A stretch of DNA of 64,000 nt from Rhizobium leguminosarum (GTDB lineage: Bacteria; Pseudomonadota; Alphaproteobacteria; Rhizobiales; Rhizobiaceae). Below are positions 17,112 to 27,924 of this stretch, one piece after another. Every line of letters begins with the position of its first letter. The stretch's first letter is position 1. Position numbers and translations under genes: made by a program. Below the pieces are notes generated by a model. That model saw nothing but the letters and a program-made list of their open reading frames with translations, had not been told where the DNA came from and did no database searches. The DNA lies in the NCBI RefSeq assembly GCF_004123835.1, contig NZ_MZMU01000001.1, forward strand, positions 226,017-290,016, given 5' to 3'.

Positions 17112-17786
17112 ATGGAGACCATGAACGCACCGCGCCACCTCACCCTTCGCGAGCGGATCTACGAGGAAATCGTTCGCCTCATCGTCTCCGGCGAGCTGCC
17201 GAGCGGCGTCTCGATCGACGAAAAGGAACTGACGGAACGCCTGCAGGTCAGCCGCACGCCGTTTCGCGAGGCGATCGGCACGCTCGCCAAGGAAGGGCTG
17301 ATCGAGATCAAGCCTTATCGCGGCTTCTTCGTGCGCAGCTTCACGCCAAAGGAGATCGACGACCTCTACGACCTTCGCAAGACGCTCGAATGCTTCGCCG
17401 TCGAACTTGCCGTCCCGCAGATGAGCGACCGGCATATCGCCGGCTTCGAACGCATGCTGGATGAGGCGGTGGCGGCACTCCGCCGCGGCGACATGGCGAC
17501 CTACGGCATCCGCGACAAGGAGTTTCACGAGACCATCGCCGAACTTTCGGGAAGCGCGCCGCTGATCGAAACGCTGGCGCGGCTCGCGCTGCAGATCCAG
17601 ATCTGCCGCTCGATCGCCAATGAGAGCCGCGATCTGGCCGAAAGGGCGGCCGAGGAGCGCGATCAGATCCTGCAGGCGTTCAGGGCGCGCGACATCCCGC
17701 GCGCAAAGGCGCTGATGCATGCGCATATCAGCGATGTCCAGCAGGCCGTCATGGCACGGTTTCAGAAGGAGAATCCGGCGCGTTAG
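17112..17786 (+). CDS. GntR family transcriptional regulator, FCD-type
   Basis: About 224 residues. The N-terminal winged helix includes LRERIYEEIVRLIVSGELPSG and the recognition region LTERLQVSRTPFREAI (residues ~43-58), followed by LIEIKPYRGFFVRSFT. The C-terminal all-helical FCD effector domain carries RKTLECFAVELA, DKEFHETIAELSGS (the D-x3-H metal/ligand pair) and a terminal HAHISDVQQAVM. Start ATG 17112 or 17121; neither has a clear ribosome site. It is divergent from the Tm-1-like pair and about 90 bp upstream of a sugar-type ABC operon, so it may control either or both. Confidence 0.84.
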   Translation: METMNAPRHLTLRERIYEEIVRLIVSGELPSGVSIDEKELTERLQVSRTPFREAIGTLAKEGLIEIKPYRGFFVRSFTPKEIDDLYDLRKTLECFAVELAVPQMSDRHIAGFERMLDEAVAALRRGDMATYGIRDKEFHETIAELSGSAPLIETLARLALQIQICRSIANESRDLAERAAEERDQILQAFRARDIPRAKALMHAHISDVQQAVMARFQKENPAR

Positions 17787-17877
17787 CCGGATGAAACGCC
17801 AGTGGAATGAAGGAGAGGGAGGTCTCCTTTTCAACAATCGAAAAACGTGGCCGTGGAGCGGCCCGGAGGAGGGAACA

Positions 17878-19131
17878 ATGCTGAAATTTCTTGCCCGCAG
17901 CACGGCGCTAGCCGCGATGATCGCCGCAAGTTCGCTGGCGCATGCCGAAACCCTGAAAATGTGGGGTCCGGAACAGATCACCGAACCGCTGGTCGCGCAG
18001 CTGTGGAACGGCATCAAGGCCGACTTCGAAAAGGCCAATCCCGGCGTCACCGTCGAATTCATGCCGCCGACCGGGACGATCAGCAACGGCGCGGTGCAGG
18101 CGGCGATCCAGTCGGATGCCGGCCCGGATGTGATCCTCACCAATTCCGGCATCGGCCGCATCAGCGTCGTCAGGAATGCCAAGCAGGTCATGCCGCTCAC
18201 CGAGCAATATGAAAGGCGCAGCTGGAAAGATGAGATCTATCCCTGGCTCTACACCGAGCTGAAGGGCCAGTTCGGCGGCGAGATCTACGAAGTTCCCGAC
18301 GGTCTCGATGCGCTTGGCATCTGGTATCACAAGGATATTTTCGAAAAGGCCGGCTGGAAGATCCCGGCGACCTGGACCGAATTCGAAGCGCTGATGAAAT
18401 CGATCCATGAGACCGGCCTGCAACCAATCGCCATCGGTCCTCGCACGACGGGCAGCGCCGGCCACCTCTTCGGCAACCTGCTGCAATCTGGGAGCGGCAA
18501 GGAAGTGATCGGCAAGGCGCTGCGCCGCGAGATCGCCTGGGACGATCCTTCGGTCGCCGCCGGCGCCATCCGGCTGCAGAAGCTGGTCGAAGCGGGCTAC
18601 ATCAAGAAGGAAATGGCAGGCCTCGATCTCGACGGAGCTTCGCGCCTCTGGTTCAACAAACGCGCGGCCATGTTCGTCGCCGGCCCGTGGTTTACCGCCA
18701 ATGCCCGCAAGGCCGGCTATGACCTCGCGAATGCCGGTTACGCGCCGATGCCTTCTGACATCAAGGGTGCGACGATACCGACCGGCGGTGTCGGCTGGAG
18801 CTGGCTGGTGCCCGTCAATTCCAGGCAGCCGGAACTCGCAATGAAGTGGATCGACTTCGTGCTGTCGGATGCGGTGATGAAGAAGCGCGCGCAGGATCCG
18901 GCAAGCACGATGATCTATCCGCGCGAAATCCCGGACGTCGAGCCGCCTACCGCTGTGCTGAAGGATATCTTCGCCGCTGCCGCCGGCGGCGTTGGCTACA
19001 ATCCGAGCGTCTATTTGCCCGGCACCGTGCTCGACACCTACTTCCAGGTCATCCAGGGCCTGATCTCCGGCCAGATCGGCGGCGAGGACGGCATGAAGCA
19101 GATCCAGGCGAAGATGGCAGAGGCGAAATAG
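17878..19131 (+). CDS. Sugar-type ABC substrate-binding protein
   Basis: A 417-residue extracellular solute-binding protein, family 1 (MalE/UgpB class). The leader MLKFLARSTALAAMIAASSL ends in AHAE, a standard Sec signal peptide. Mature features include KMWGPEQITEPLVAQLWNGI, DVILTNSG, the YEVPDGLDALGIWYHKDIFEKAG block and AAMFVAGPW. ATG 17878 has GGAGGAGGG just upstream. First gene of a six-gene operon that supplies two permeases, an oxidoreductase, a cupin and an ATPase; the ligand is probably a sugar, sugar acid or polyol. Confidence 0.88.
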   Translation: MLKFLARSTALAAMIAASSLAHAETLKMWGPEQITEPLVAQLWNGIKADFEKANPGVTVEFMPPTGTISNGAVQAAIQSDAGPDVILTNSGIGRISVVRNAKQVMPLTEQYERRSWKDEIYPWLYTELKGQFGGEIYEVPDGLDALGIWYHKDIFEKAGWKIPATWTEFEALMKSIHETGLQPIAIGPRTTGSAGHLFGNLLQSGSGKEVIGKALRREIAWDDPSVAAGAIRLQKLVEAGYIKKEMAGLDLDGASRLWFNKRAAMFVAGPWFTANARKAGYDLANAGYAPMPSDIKGATIPTGGVGWSWLVPVNSRQPELAMKWIDFVLSDAVMKKRAQDPASTMIYPREIPDVEPPTAVLKDIFAAAAGGVGYNPSVYLPGTVLDTYFQVIQGLISGQIGGEDGMKQIQAKMAEAK

Positions 19132-20138
19132 TGGTCATTCCAGAGACGCCCGGAAGCAAGGTCGTGGCTCCTCTCAGGGATGCGCCTGCCATGGCGGGAC
19201 ATACGGGCGGCCTGTCCGCCCGTATGTCCGAACGCCGGACGGCTGGGGCCGCCTCATCTGATGGTTCATCCGATGGCGATGCCCGCACCGCATTGTGGCT
19301 GATGGCGCCGGCGCTCGCCCTTTATGCCGCCTTCACCCTGCTGCCGATCGCCGCCACCTTCTGGCTGAGCTTCAACAGCTCCGCCGGCTTCAATACCTCC
19401 GCCAGCTTCGTCGGCATCGACAACTATGCCAAGGCGGCACAGGATCCGATCGTCTGGAAGAGCCTCGTCCATACCTTCCTCTGGCTGGCCTACCATGTGG
19501 TGATGGCAGGCGGTCTTGGCCTCCTGCTGGCGCTTGCCGTCAGCAGGCTGCGGATCACCCAGGTCTTCTTCCGCACCGCTTTCTTCCTGCCGCATCTGGT
19601 GTCGCTGGCGGTGGTCGGCGTTATCTGGGCCAATATCTACGATCCGTTCTTCGGCCTGCTGAATACGGCCCTGACACGGAGCGGGCTCGGCGCCTTCACG
19701 CAAGGCTGGCTTTCCGATCCCGCTTTGGTGCTCTTTTCCGTCAATGTCGCAAGCTCGTGGCAGGGTTTCGGCCTTTACATGCTGCTCTTTATCGCAGGCC
19801 TGCAGAATATCGACCGCTCGCTCTATGACGCAGCGGAAGTGGATGGCGCCAACACCTTCCAGAAACTGATCTACGTGACGCTGCCGGGGCTTCGCGAGGT
19901 CATGACCTTCGTCGTCTCGCTGGCGATGATCAACGGGCTGAAGGGTTTCGCCACCGTCTTCGTCATGACCAATGGCGGGCCGTTCTATCAGAGCGAGCTG
20001 ATCACCACCTACATCTACCGGCTTGCCTTCCAGTCCCAGGACCACGGGCTTGCGGCGGTGCTCTGCATCCTGCTCAGCCTGCTTGCGATCACCATCACCA
20101 TCGTCTTCAACCGCTGGCGCGCGAGGCTTTCGCAATGA
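19131..20138 (+). CDS. Sugar ABC importer permease (MalF-like)
   Basis: Six-helix permease of the BPD_transp_1 family with the coupling (EAA) loop DAAEVDGANTFQKLIYVTLPGLRE around two thirds of the way along. The start is uncertain: GTG 19131 overlaps the binding-protein stop by one base and follows AGAGG, but the ~50 residues before the first helix (ALWLMAPALALYAAF) are low-complexity and a perfect hairpin spans 19197-19229. ATG 19224, inside that hairpin, or a later codon is also possible. Stop overlaps the second permease (ATGA). Confidence 0.83.
   Translation: MVIPETPGSKVVAPLRDAPAMAGHTGGLSARMSERRTAGAASSDGSSDGDARTALWLMAPALALYAAFTLLPIAATFWLSFNSSAGFNTSASFVGIDNYAKAAQDPIVWKSLVHTFLWLAYHVVMAGGLGLLLALAVSRLRITQVFFRTAFFLPHLVSLAVVGVIWANIYDPFFGLLNTALTRSGLGAFTQGWLSDPALVLFSVNVASSWQGFGLYMLLFIAGLQNIDRSLYDAAEVDGANTFQKLIYVTLPGLREVMTFVVSLAMINGLKGFATVFVMTNGGPFYQSELITTYIYRLAFQSQDHGLAAVLCILLSLLAITITIVFNRWRARLSQ
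19197..19229 (+). promoter_or_regulatory. Perfect 14-bp stem-loop between binding-protein and permease genes
   Basis: GGACATACGGGCGG (19197-19210), loop CCTGT, CCGCCCGTATGTCC (19216-19229). All 14 pairs match. It lies 65 bp after the binding-protein stop. In ABC operons such hairpins often protect the upstream message from 3' decay so that binding protein exceeds permease; there is no U tract, so full termination is unlikely. One candidate permease start (ATG 19224) is inside the stem. Confidence 0.6.
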
Positions 20139-20962
20139 GCGTCCGTAGTCGCGAATGGCCGGTGGCGCTGGCGCTGACCCCGGCATTGATCCTGATCCTT
20201 GCCCCCTTCATCTGGCTGGTGGTCTCGAGTTTCAAGACCGAGGCCGAGATCGGCCAGGCCGACCCCTTCACCTGGCCCGCCGACCTGATGTGGCGGAACT
20301 ATCTGGATGCATGGCAGATCGGCGGGTTCGGCGAACTCGTCGGCAACAGCCTCATCAACCTTATCGGCGTCGTCGTCCTGTCGCTCATCACCTGCGCGCC
20401 GGCCGGCTATGCGCTCGCCAAGATCCGTTTTCCCGGCCGGGAATGGCTGTTCTACGCCTTCATCCTCGGCTTGACCGTGCCGGTCCAGGCGATCGTCATC
20501 CCGCTCTACCAGGTGCTTTTCGGGCTCAATCTCGTCAACACGCTGACCGGCATCGTCCTGGTGCAGGTGAGCAACGGCATTCCCTTCGGCATATTCCTGA
20601 TGCGGAGTTTCTTCATCGGCGTGCCGGACGACCTGATCGAGGCCGCCAAGATCGACGGCGCCTCGCATCTGCAGATCCTCACCAAGGTCTTTCTGCCGAT
20701 CTCGACGCCGGCGGTGCAGGCGCTCGTCATCATCAGCGCGCTCTCCACCTGGAACGACTTTTTCCTGCCGCTGATCGTGCTGATCAGTCCCGAGGTACAG
20801 ACGCTGCCGCTCGGGCTCGTCCGTTTCGCCAGCACCTATGCTTCCGACTACCGCCTGGTCTTTTCGGGAACCGTCATTTCATTCCTGCCGATCATTCTTC
20901 TCTACATCCTGATGCAGCGCCGCTTCACCGAGGGGCTGACGCAGGGGGCAATCAAGGGCTGA
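20135..20962 (+). CDS. Sugar ABC importer permease (MalG-like)
   Basis: A 275-residue inner-membrane permease of the carbohydrate CUT1 class. The first helix is VALALTPALILILAPFIWLVVSSFKTEAEI, and the coupling loop EAAKIDGASHLQILTKVFLPIS lies near residues 165-190. The C-terminal QRRFTEGLTQGAIKG is the standard CUT1 ending. Coupled to the preceding permease by a 4-bp overlap and followed after 2 bp by the oxidoreductase gene. Confidence 0.9.
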   Translation: MSVRSREWPVALALTPALILILAPFIWLVVSSFKTEAEIGQADPFTWPADLMWRNYLDAWQIGGFGELVGNSLINLIGVVVLSLITCAPAGYALAKIRFPGREWLFYAFILGLTVPVQAIVIPLYQVLFGLNLVNTLTGIVLVQVSNGIPFGIFLMRSFFIGVPDDLIEAAKIDGASHLQILTKVFLPISTPAVQALVIISALSTWNDFFLPLIVLISPEVQTLPLGLVRFASTYASDYRLVFSGTVISFLPIILLYILMQRRFTEGLTQGAIKG

Positions 20963-20964
20963 CC

Positions 20965-22056
20965 ATGTCGCATCACGTCCAGCGGGAAATCCGCTACAAT
21001 TTCGAATTCGACCACCGTATCAAGGCCTGCTTCATCGGCGCCGGCGGCCATGCCTATCGCAATGTCTATCCGGCGCTGCGTTACGCCCCGGTCGAACTCG
21101 CCGGCATCTGCGATCTAGATATCGGCCGCGCCGAAAAATTCGCCAAGCTCTTCGGCGCGGGAAAAGCCTATACCGATCATCGCGAGATGCTCGCGCGGGA
21201 AAAGCCGGAACTGGTCTTTCTCGTCACCGCCTATCATCCTGACGGGCGGGTGCAGGCGACCGATCTGGCGCTCGACGCGCTTGCCGCAGGCGCTCACGTC
21301 TGGATGGAAAAACCGACGGCGGCGAGCCTCGAGGATATCGAAAAGCTGCAGGCGGCAAGCACCGCAGCCGGCCGCATGGTGATGACCGGTCTCAAGAAGA
21401 CTTTCTTCCCGACCATCGAGAAGCTCAAGGATCTGATCGGCTCGCCGGGCTTCGGCAGGCTGACCTCGATCAATGTCCGCTATCCGCAAAGCCTGCCGAA
21501 ACCGGAGGACCGGGCCGATCTCGTCAAGATGCAGAGCTTCCTCGACCACATTTACCATCCGGGGGCGATCCTTAACTTCCTCGGGGGAGAGATCGAACGC
21601 GCGGGCTATGAATGGGAAGCGCTGAGCGGCGCGACCGTCACGACCATGTGCTTCCGCTCCGGTGCGATCGGCACGCTCCACCTTGCCGCCGGCCAGTCGG
21701 GCGGCAGCATCTTCGAGCGGGTCGAGATCATCGGCGAAGGCGCCAACGCCATTGTCGAAAACGGTAGCCGGCTTACTTATTTCCGCAAGGCGGACCTGCC
21801 GTCCTATGGCCGCGCTGCGAGCTTCATCCAGCCGGACGAGAATGCGGCGCTGTTCTACGAGCCGGAGCATTCGCTCGGCCAGCTCTACAACAACAACCTG
21901 TTTTATCTCGGCTATGTGCCCGAAATCCTGCATCTGACGGATGCGATCCTCTCCGGCACGCCGATCTCAAGGGGCACGCTCGAAATCGCCCGCGAGATCA
22001 TGAAGCTCTTCGAATTCTACAGACGCACGGATGCCGGCGTCACCACCAATCTCTGA
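20965..22056 (+). CDS. Gfo/Idh/MocA family oxidoreductase
   Basis: A 363-residue NAD(P)-dependent oxidoreductase. Rossmann start IKACFIGAGGHAYRNVYPAL (GxGGH variant), acidic residue in ICDLDIGRA, and the family MEKPTA motif near residue 115 with the Lys that helps catalysis. The catalytic region is HIYHPGAILNFLGGEIE. Such enzymes oxidise a sugar or inositol hydroxyl. The ATG at 20965 starts 2 bp after the permease stop. Within this transporter operon it probably performs the first oxidation of the imported sugar. Confidence 0.86.
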   Translation: MSHHVQREIRYNFEFDHRIKACFIGAGGHAYRNVYPALRYAPVELAGICDLDIGRAEKFAKLFGAGKAYTDHREMLAREKPELVFLVTAYHPDGRVQATDLALDALAAGAHVWMEKPTAASLEDIEKLQAASTAAGRMVMTGLKKTFFPTIEKLKDLIGSPGFGRLTSINVRYPQSLPKPEDRADLVKMQSFLDHIYHPGAILNFLGGEIERAGYEWEALSGATVTTMCFRSGAIGTLHLAAGQSGGSIFERVEIIGEGANAIVENGSRLTYFRKADLPSYGRAASFIQPDENAALFYEPEHSLGQLYNNNLFYLGYVPEILHLTDAILSGTPISRGTLEIAREIMKLFEFYRRTDAGVTTNL

Positions 22057-22072
22057 CAGGGGAGGGACAGCC

Positions 22073-22453
22073 TTGAGCGATAGCGATGTCATTTTCAGGA
22101 AAGCCGGCGGCGAATTCATGCCGACCACATGGGGCGAACTCAACTGGAAGATCACCGGCGACGGCACGCCCGGCGCCGAGATGACCTTCGGCACCTGCCG
22201 CATCAATCCCGGCGAGCGCAACCAGCTGCACTCGCATCCGGATTGCGAGGAAATCCTCTACGTCGTTTCCGGCCATTGCGAGCACAAGCTCGGCGATGCG
22301 CTTTATCGGCTCGAAGCCGGCGATGCGATCCGGATACCCCGCAATGTCCGTCACTGGGCGCGCGCGCTCGGCACCGAACCGCTCTTCGCCCTGATCATGT
22401 TCTCCTCCGGCACCAGGACGGCGGTCAATCATGAAGGCGAGGGCGCGGCCTGA
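22073..22453 (+). CDS. Cupin-domain protein, TTG start
   Basis: A 126-residue single cupin. Motif 1 is [18 protein letters not shown] and motif 2 is [17 protein letters not shown], so the two His, the Glu and a later His can bind a metal. TTG 22073 is preceded by GGGGAGGG at good spacing; no ATG in frame would give a full domain. Likely a sugar isomerase/epimerase or a small sugar-binding protein acting on the imported compound. Sits between the oxidoreductase and the ATPase. Confidence 0.82.
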   Translation: MSDSDVIFRKAGGEFMPTTWGELNWKITGDGTPGAEMTFGTCRINPGERNQLHSHPDCEEILYVVSGHCEHKLGDALYRLEAGDAIRIPRNVRHWARALGTEPLFALIMFSSGTRTAVNHEGEGAA

Positions 22454-22485
22454 AATCATCCTGTTCTCGTAGGGGAGGGAATATC

Positions 22486-23565
22486 ATGGCGTCGATTGCG
22501 CTTCACAACATCCGCAAGTCCTACGGCGACCTGCCGGTCATCCACGGCGTCGACGTCGATATCGAGGATGGTGAATTCATCGTGCTCGTCGGACCGTCGG
22601 GCTGCGGCAAGTCCACGCTGCTGCGCATGATCGCCGGCCTGGAGACGATATCGGACGGCCGGCTTTCGATCGGCGGCCGCATGGTCAACGACCTGCCGTC
22701 GAAGGAGCGCGACATTGCCATGGTGTTCCAGAGCTATGCGCTCTATCCGCATCTGACGGTGGCCGAGAATATGGGCTTTTCCCTGAAGCTGCGCGGTACG
22801 GCCAAGGACGAGATCGGCCGCCGGGTACAATCGGCCGCAAAGATCCTGGCGCTGGAACCCTATCTCGACCGCCACCCGCGCCATCTCTCAGGCGGCCAGC
22901 GTCAGCGCGTCGCCATGGGCCGCGCGATCGTGCGTGATCCGAAAGTGTTCCTCTTCGACGAACCGCTTTCCAATCTCGACGCCAAGCTGCGCGTGGCGAT
23001 GCGCGCCGAGATCAAGGAGCTTCACCAGCGGCTGAAGATCACCACCGTCTATGTCACCCATGACCAGACCGAAGCGATGACCATGGCCGACCGCATCGTC
23101 GTCATGCATGACGGCATCGTCGAGCAGATCGGAACTCCGTTGGAGATCTATGATCGCCCCGCAACCACCTTCGTCGCCGGTTTCATCGGCATGCCGGCGA
23201 TGAACCTGCTCAAGGGCCGCATCCAGGCCGACGCCCCTTCGATCTTCCGCACGAACAGCGGCGTCGCCATGCCACTGTCGCTGCGTCCGGGCACAGCCGA
23301 TCCCGGTGAAGAGCTCATCTACGGCATCAGGCCGGACCAGTTCGTCATCGCCGACGAAGGAACGCCGGCGAAGATCGTCGTCGTCGAGCCGACAGGGGCA
23401 GAGACACAGGTCGTCGCCCGGATCGGCGAAGAAAACGTCAACATGCTGTTTCGTGAGCGCATTGCCTTAAAGCCCGGCGACACGATCCGCTTCGCCTTGC
23501 GGGCCGCCAGCGAACACCTGTTTTCAGCAGCAACAGGCAGGCGTCTTCCCGAGGCGGATGCCTGA
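22486..23565 (+). CDS. Sugar ABC importer ATPase (UgpC/MsmK type)
   Basis: A 359-residue ATPase with Walker [10 protein letters not shown] at 36-44, Q-loop VFQSYALYP near 80-88, signature LSGGQRQR at 134-141, Walker B FLFDEP at 155-160 and switch THDQ. The C-terminal ~120 residues form the TOBE/OB regulatory domain of CUT1 ATPases ([20 protein letters not shown]). Start supported by GGGGAGGG. Last gene of the operon; a short hairpin follows the stop. Confidence 0.92.
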   Translation: MASIALHNIRKSYGDLPVIHGVDVDIEDGEFIVLVGPSGCGKSTLLRMIAGLETISDGRLSIGGRMVNDLPSKERDIAMVFQSYALYPHLTVAENMGFSLKLRGTAKDEIGRRVQSAAKILALEPYLDRHPRHLSGGQRQRVAMGRAIVRDPKVFLFDEPLSNLDAKLRVAMRAEIKELHQRLKITTVYVTHDQTEAMTMADRIVVMHDGIVEQIGTPLEIYDRPATTFVAGFIGMPAMNLLKGRIQADAPSIFRTNSGVAMPLSLRPGTADPGEELIYGIRPDQFVIADEGTPAKIVVVEPTGAETQVVARIGEENVNMLFRERIALKPGDTIRFALRAASEHLFSAATGRRLPEADA

Positions 23566-23581
23566 AGCAGCCCTTTTCTTC

Positions 23582-23596
23582 AGCTTTGCCAAAGCT
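23582..23596 (+). terminator. Short hairpin after the sugar ABC operon
   Basis: AGCTTT (23582-23587), loop GCC, AAAGCT (23591-23596), 16 bp after the ATPase stop. Compact stem without a clear U tract, so a modest candidate for terminator. Confidence 0.35.
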
Positions 23597-23720
23597 CTGA
23601 CGATTGCGTGAAACCGCGCCGACACCTGTGACAAAACCTCATCGCCTCTGCTATGTCAGGAAAAATGCGGCAACCCAACCTGCGCCGCACTCTGTCTGAC
23701 CAATGCCAGGAGTTTGAAAG

Positions 23721-24596
23721 ATGAGCGGTTCTCCCGACTATACACCCCCGAAGGTCTGGACCTGGAACAAGGCGAATGGCGGCCAGTTCGCCAGCATCAA
23801 TCGCCCGATCGCGGGACCGACGCATGAGAAGGAGCTTCCGGTCGGTCGCCATCCGCTGCAGCTCTATTCGCTCGGAACGCCGAACGGCCAGAAGGTCACC
23901 ATCCTGCTCGAGGAACTGCTGGCCCTTGGCCATGAAGGTGCGGAATATGACGCCTGGCTGATCAAGATCGGCGATGGCGATCAGTTCGGCAGAGGCTTCG
24001 TCGCCGTCAATCCCAATTCCAAGATACCGGCGCTGATGGACCGCAGCGGACCAAAGCCGATTCGTGTCTTCGAATCCGGTGCGATCCTCACCTATCTCGC
24101 CGAAAAATTCGGCGCCTTCCTGCCGACCGAGCCGAGCGCGCGGGCCGAATGCCTGTCCTGGCTGTTCTGGCAGATGGGAAGCGCGCCTTATCTTGGCGGC
24201 GGCTTCGGCCATTTCTACGCCTATGCGCCGACGAAGATCGAATATGCGATCGACCGCTTCGCGATGGAAGTGAAGCGTCAGCTCGACGTGCTCGATCGTC
24301 GCCTTGCCGAAAGCGAGTATCTGGCAGGCAGCGAATATACGATCGCCGATATTGCCGTCTGGCCCTGGTATGGCGGGTTGGTGAAGGGCTGGACCTACGG
24401 TGCAGCCGAGTTTCTGCAGGTCGAGGACTATAAGAACGTGCTGCGCTGGGCCGACGCCATCCATAGCAGGCCGGCCGTACAACGCGGCCGGATGGTCAAC
24501 CGCCTCTCCGGCGAGCCCTCTAGCCAGTTGCACGAGCGCCACGACGCCAGCGACTTCGACACCAGGACGCAGGACAAGCTTGCGGCCGCCGAGTAA
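23721..24596 (+). CDS. yghU: YghU-type glutathione S-transferase / disulfide-bond oxidoreductase
   Basis: A 291-residue cytosolic GST of the Nu class. An N-terminal extension (YTPPKVWTWNKANGGQFASINRPIAGPTHE) of the YghU type comes before the thioredoxin-like domain (LQLYSLGTPNGQKVTILLEEL; NPNSKIPAL; FESGAILTYLAEK), and the helical domain includes YTIADIAVWPWYGGLV. E. coli YghU binds two glutathiones and reduces organic hydroperoxides and disulfides. AGGAG lies upstream of ATG 23721. Monocistronic, with a strong terminator downstream. Confidence 0.9.
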   Translation: MSGSPDYTPPKVWTWNKANGGQFASINRPIAGPTHEKELPVGRHPLQLYSLGTPNGQKVTILLEELLALGHEGAEYDAWLIKIGDGDQFGRGFVAVNPNSKIPALMDRSGPKPIRVFESGAILTYLAEKFGAFLPTEPSARAECLSWLFWQMGSAPYLGGGFGHFYAYAPTKIEYAIDRFAMEVKRQLDVLDRRLAESEYLAGSEYTIADIAVWPWYGGLVKGWTYGAAEFLQVEDYKNVLRWADAIHSRPAVQRGRMVNRLSGEPSSQLHERHDASDFDTRTQDKLAAAE

Positions 24597-24631
24597 GCAA
24601 GCGGCCCCAGCCACGTGTCGCAGCAATAAAT

Positions 24632-24664
24632 GAAGCTCCGTCGCCTTTACGGCGACGGAGCTTC
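24632..24664. terminator. Bidirectional terminator between convergent genes
   Basis: A perfect 14-bp stem, GAAGCTCCGTCGCC (24632-24645) and GGCGACGGAGCTTC (24651-24664), with loop TTTAC. It separates yghU (+) from the peptide-binding protein gene (-). Confidence 0.7.
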
Positions 24665-24680
24665 TGCATGCTGCCCAAAC

Positions 24681-26195
24681 TCAGTTCTTGACCGTGTCTT
24701 CCAGGAAGAAGCGGCCGAGCGGGTTCTGATAGAAGTTCTCGATATTCTTGCGCGAGACGTTGATATAGGGGCTGTAATAGAGGTCGATCCAGTTGACGTC
24801 GTCCTTTGCCATCTTCTGCAGATCGACATACATCTGTTCGCGCTTCTTCGGGTCGAGCTCGAGACGGGCCTTGGCGACCAGTTCCTTCACCGCCTCGTTT
24901 TTGTAGTTGGTCAGATAGTTGTTGTTGGAATCGTGGCCGAGCACGAAAGTGGTTTTCTGGTCCGGATCGAGGATGTCGTTCGTCCAGTAGTTGACCGAGA
25001 TATCGTAGTCGCCGGCAACCGTCATATCCCATTCCTGGCTTGGATCGACCTTCTGCAGGTTCGCCGTGATGCCGGCCTTGGCAAGCTGTTGCTGCACAAG
25101 CACTGCCGTCTGCTCGTCCACTTCGTCGCCGGCGCGGATGAGATAGTTCAGCGTCAAGTTGGAGACACCGGCATCCGCCAGCATCTTCTTGGCCTTCTCA
25201 GGATCGTAGGGGCGCTGCAGGTTATCGGCATAATGATAGAGCGCACCCTTCGGAATATAAGAGTTGGCGATCGTGCCCTGGCCAAAGGTGACGGCCTCGA
25301 CGATCGCCTTCTTGTCGATCGCCATATCGAGCGCCTGGCGCACTTCCTTCTTGCCGAGATCGCCATGCGCATGGTTGATCAGAAGATGATCCTCGCGGGT
25401 CGAAGCGTCGATGTCGACATTGAGGTTCGGATCCTTCTTCAGCTCCTCGACGCGAGAAAAGGGCACGAAGATCGCTGTATCCAGCTCGCCCGCCTGAACG
25501 TTCAGCATGCGGGTGTTGTCGTCAGGCACCGAGATCCACTCGACGCCATCGAGCTTGACGCGGTCGGCCTGCCAGAAGTTCGGGTTCTTCTTCAGGATGA
25601 CGCGGTCGCCGCGCCGCCATTCCTCGACCACGAAGGCGCCGGATGCGATCGGCTTTTCGCCATAGGCATCGGCGCCCAGCGTTTCCATGCCCTTCTTGGA
25701 GATGACGGAGGCATTCGGCAGCGCCAGCGTCGAAAGGAACGGTGCTGACGGGTTCTTGAGCTTGATCGTCAGCGTGCGTGCGTCGGTCGCGACCGCCGTG
25801 TCGATCACCTTATAGGAATCGCTCCAAAGCGAGGCGGCGTCGTCGCGGATGCGCAGCAGGCTGTAGGCGGCGTCTTCCGCCGTCAGCGGCGAGCCGTCGG
25901 AGAATTTCGCGTCGCGAATCTTGAACGTATAGGTCAGCCCGTCATCCGAGGCGGTCCAACTCTCGGCAAGCCCCGGCTCCAGTTTTGTGCCTGTCTTGTC
26001 GACGCGAATCAGCACGTCGTAGACGTTGGAAAATACCCAGTTGTCGATGTTCTGCGCGGTCTTGATCGGATCGAATGTCGTCGAATCCTCGCGGCGGCCG
26101 ATGGTGAGTACACCGGCGGCCTCGGCATAGCTTGCGCTGAGCGTCAGACCGGCGAGCAAGGCTGCAAGCCCGATTGATTTCCACCTGTTTGTCAT
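24681..26195 (-). CDS. Peptide/opine-type ABC substrate-binding protein
   Basis: A 504-residue family 5 solute-binding protein (DppA/OppA class). The leader MTNRWKSIGLAALLAGLTLS ends at YAEAAG. Mature features: STTFDPIKTAQNIDNWVFSNVYD, LEPGLAESWTASDDGLTYTFKIRDAKFSDGSPLTAEDA, and AYGEKPIASGAFVVEEW. It is the last gene of the operon that starts with a proline-iminopeptidase-like gene and includes two permeases and a dual ATPase. In the Pseudomonas PipR system a binding protein of a neighbouring ABC transporter is needed for plant-signal response, so this is the equivalent candidate here. Confidence 0.9.
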   Translation of the reverse strand: MTNRWKSIGLAALLAGLTLSASYAEAAGVLTIGRREDSTTFDPIKTAQNIDNWVFSNVYDVLIRVDKTGTKLEPGLAESWTASDDGLTYTFKIRDAKFSDGSPLTAEDAAYSLLRIRDDAASLWSDSYKVIDTAVATDARTLTIKLKNPSAPFLSTLALPNASVISKKGMETLGADAYGEKPIASGAFVVEEWRRGDRVILKKNPNFWQADRVKLDGVEWISVPDDNTRMLNVQAGELDTAIFVPFSRVEELKKDPNLNVDIDASTREDHLLINHAHGDLGKKEVRQALDMAIDKKAIVEAVTFGQGTIANSYIPKGALYHYADNLQRPYDPEKAKKMLADAGVSNLTLNYLIRAGDEVDEQTAVLVQQQLAKAGITANLQKVDPSQEWDMTVAGDYDISVNYWTNDILDPDQKTTFVLGHDSNNNYLTNYKNEAVKELVAKARLELDPKKREQMYVDLQKMAKDDVNWIDLYYSPYINVSRKNIENFYQNPLGRFFLEDTVKN

Positions 26196-26214
26196 GAGTT
26201 CGTTCCCTTCGTTG

Positions 26215-27920
<1,706 letters not shown>

Positions 27921-27924
<4 letters not shown>

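Noticed and set aside
24630..25748. 372-codon plus-strand frame opposite the peptide-binding protein
   Set aside because: Antisense to a strong family 5 binding-protein gene; crosses the terminator hairpin.
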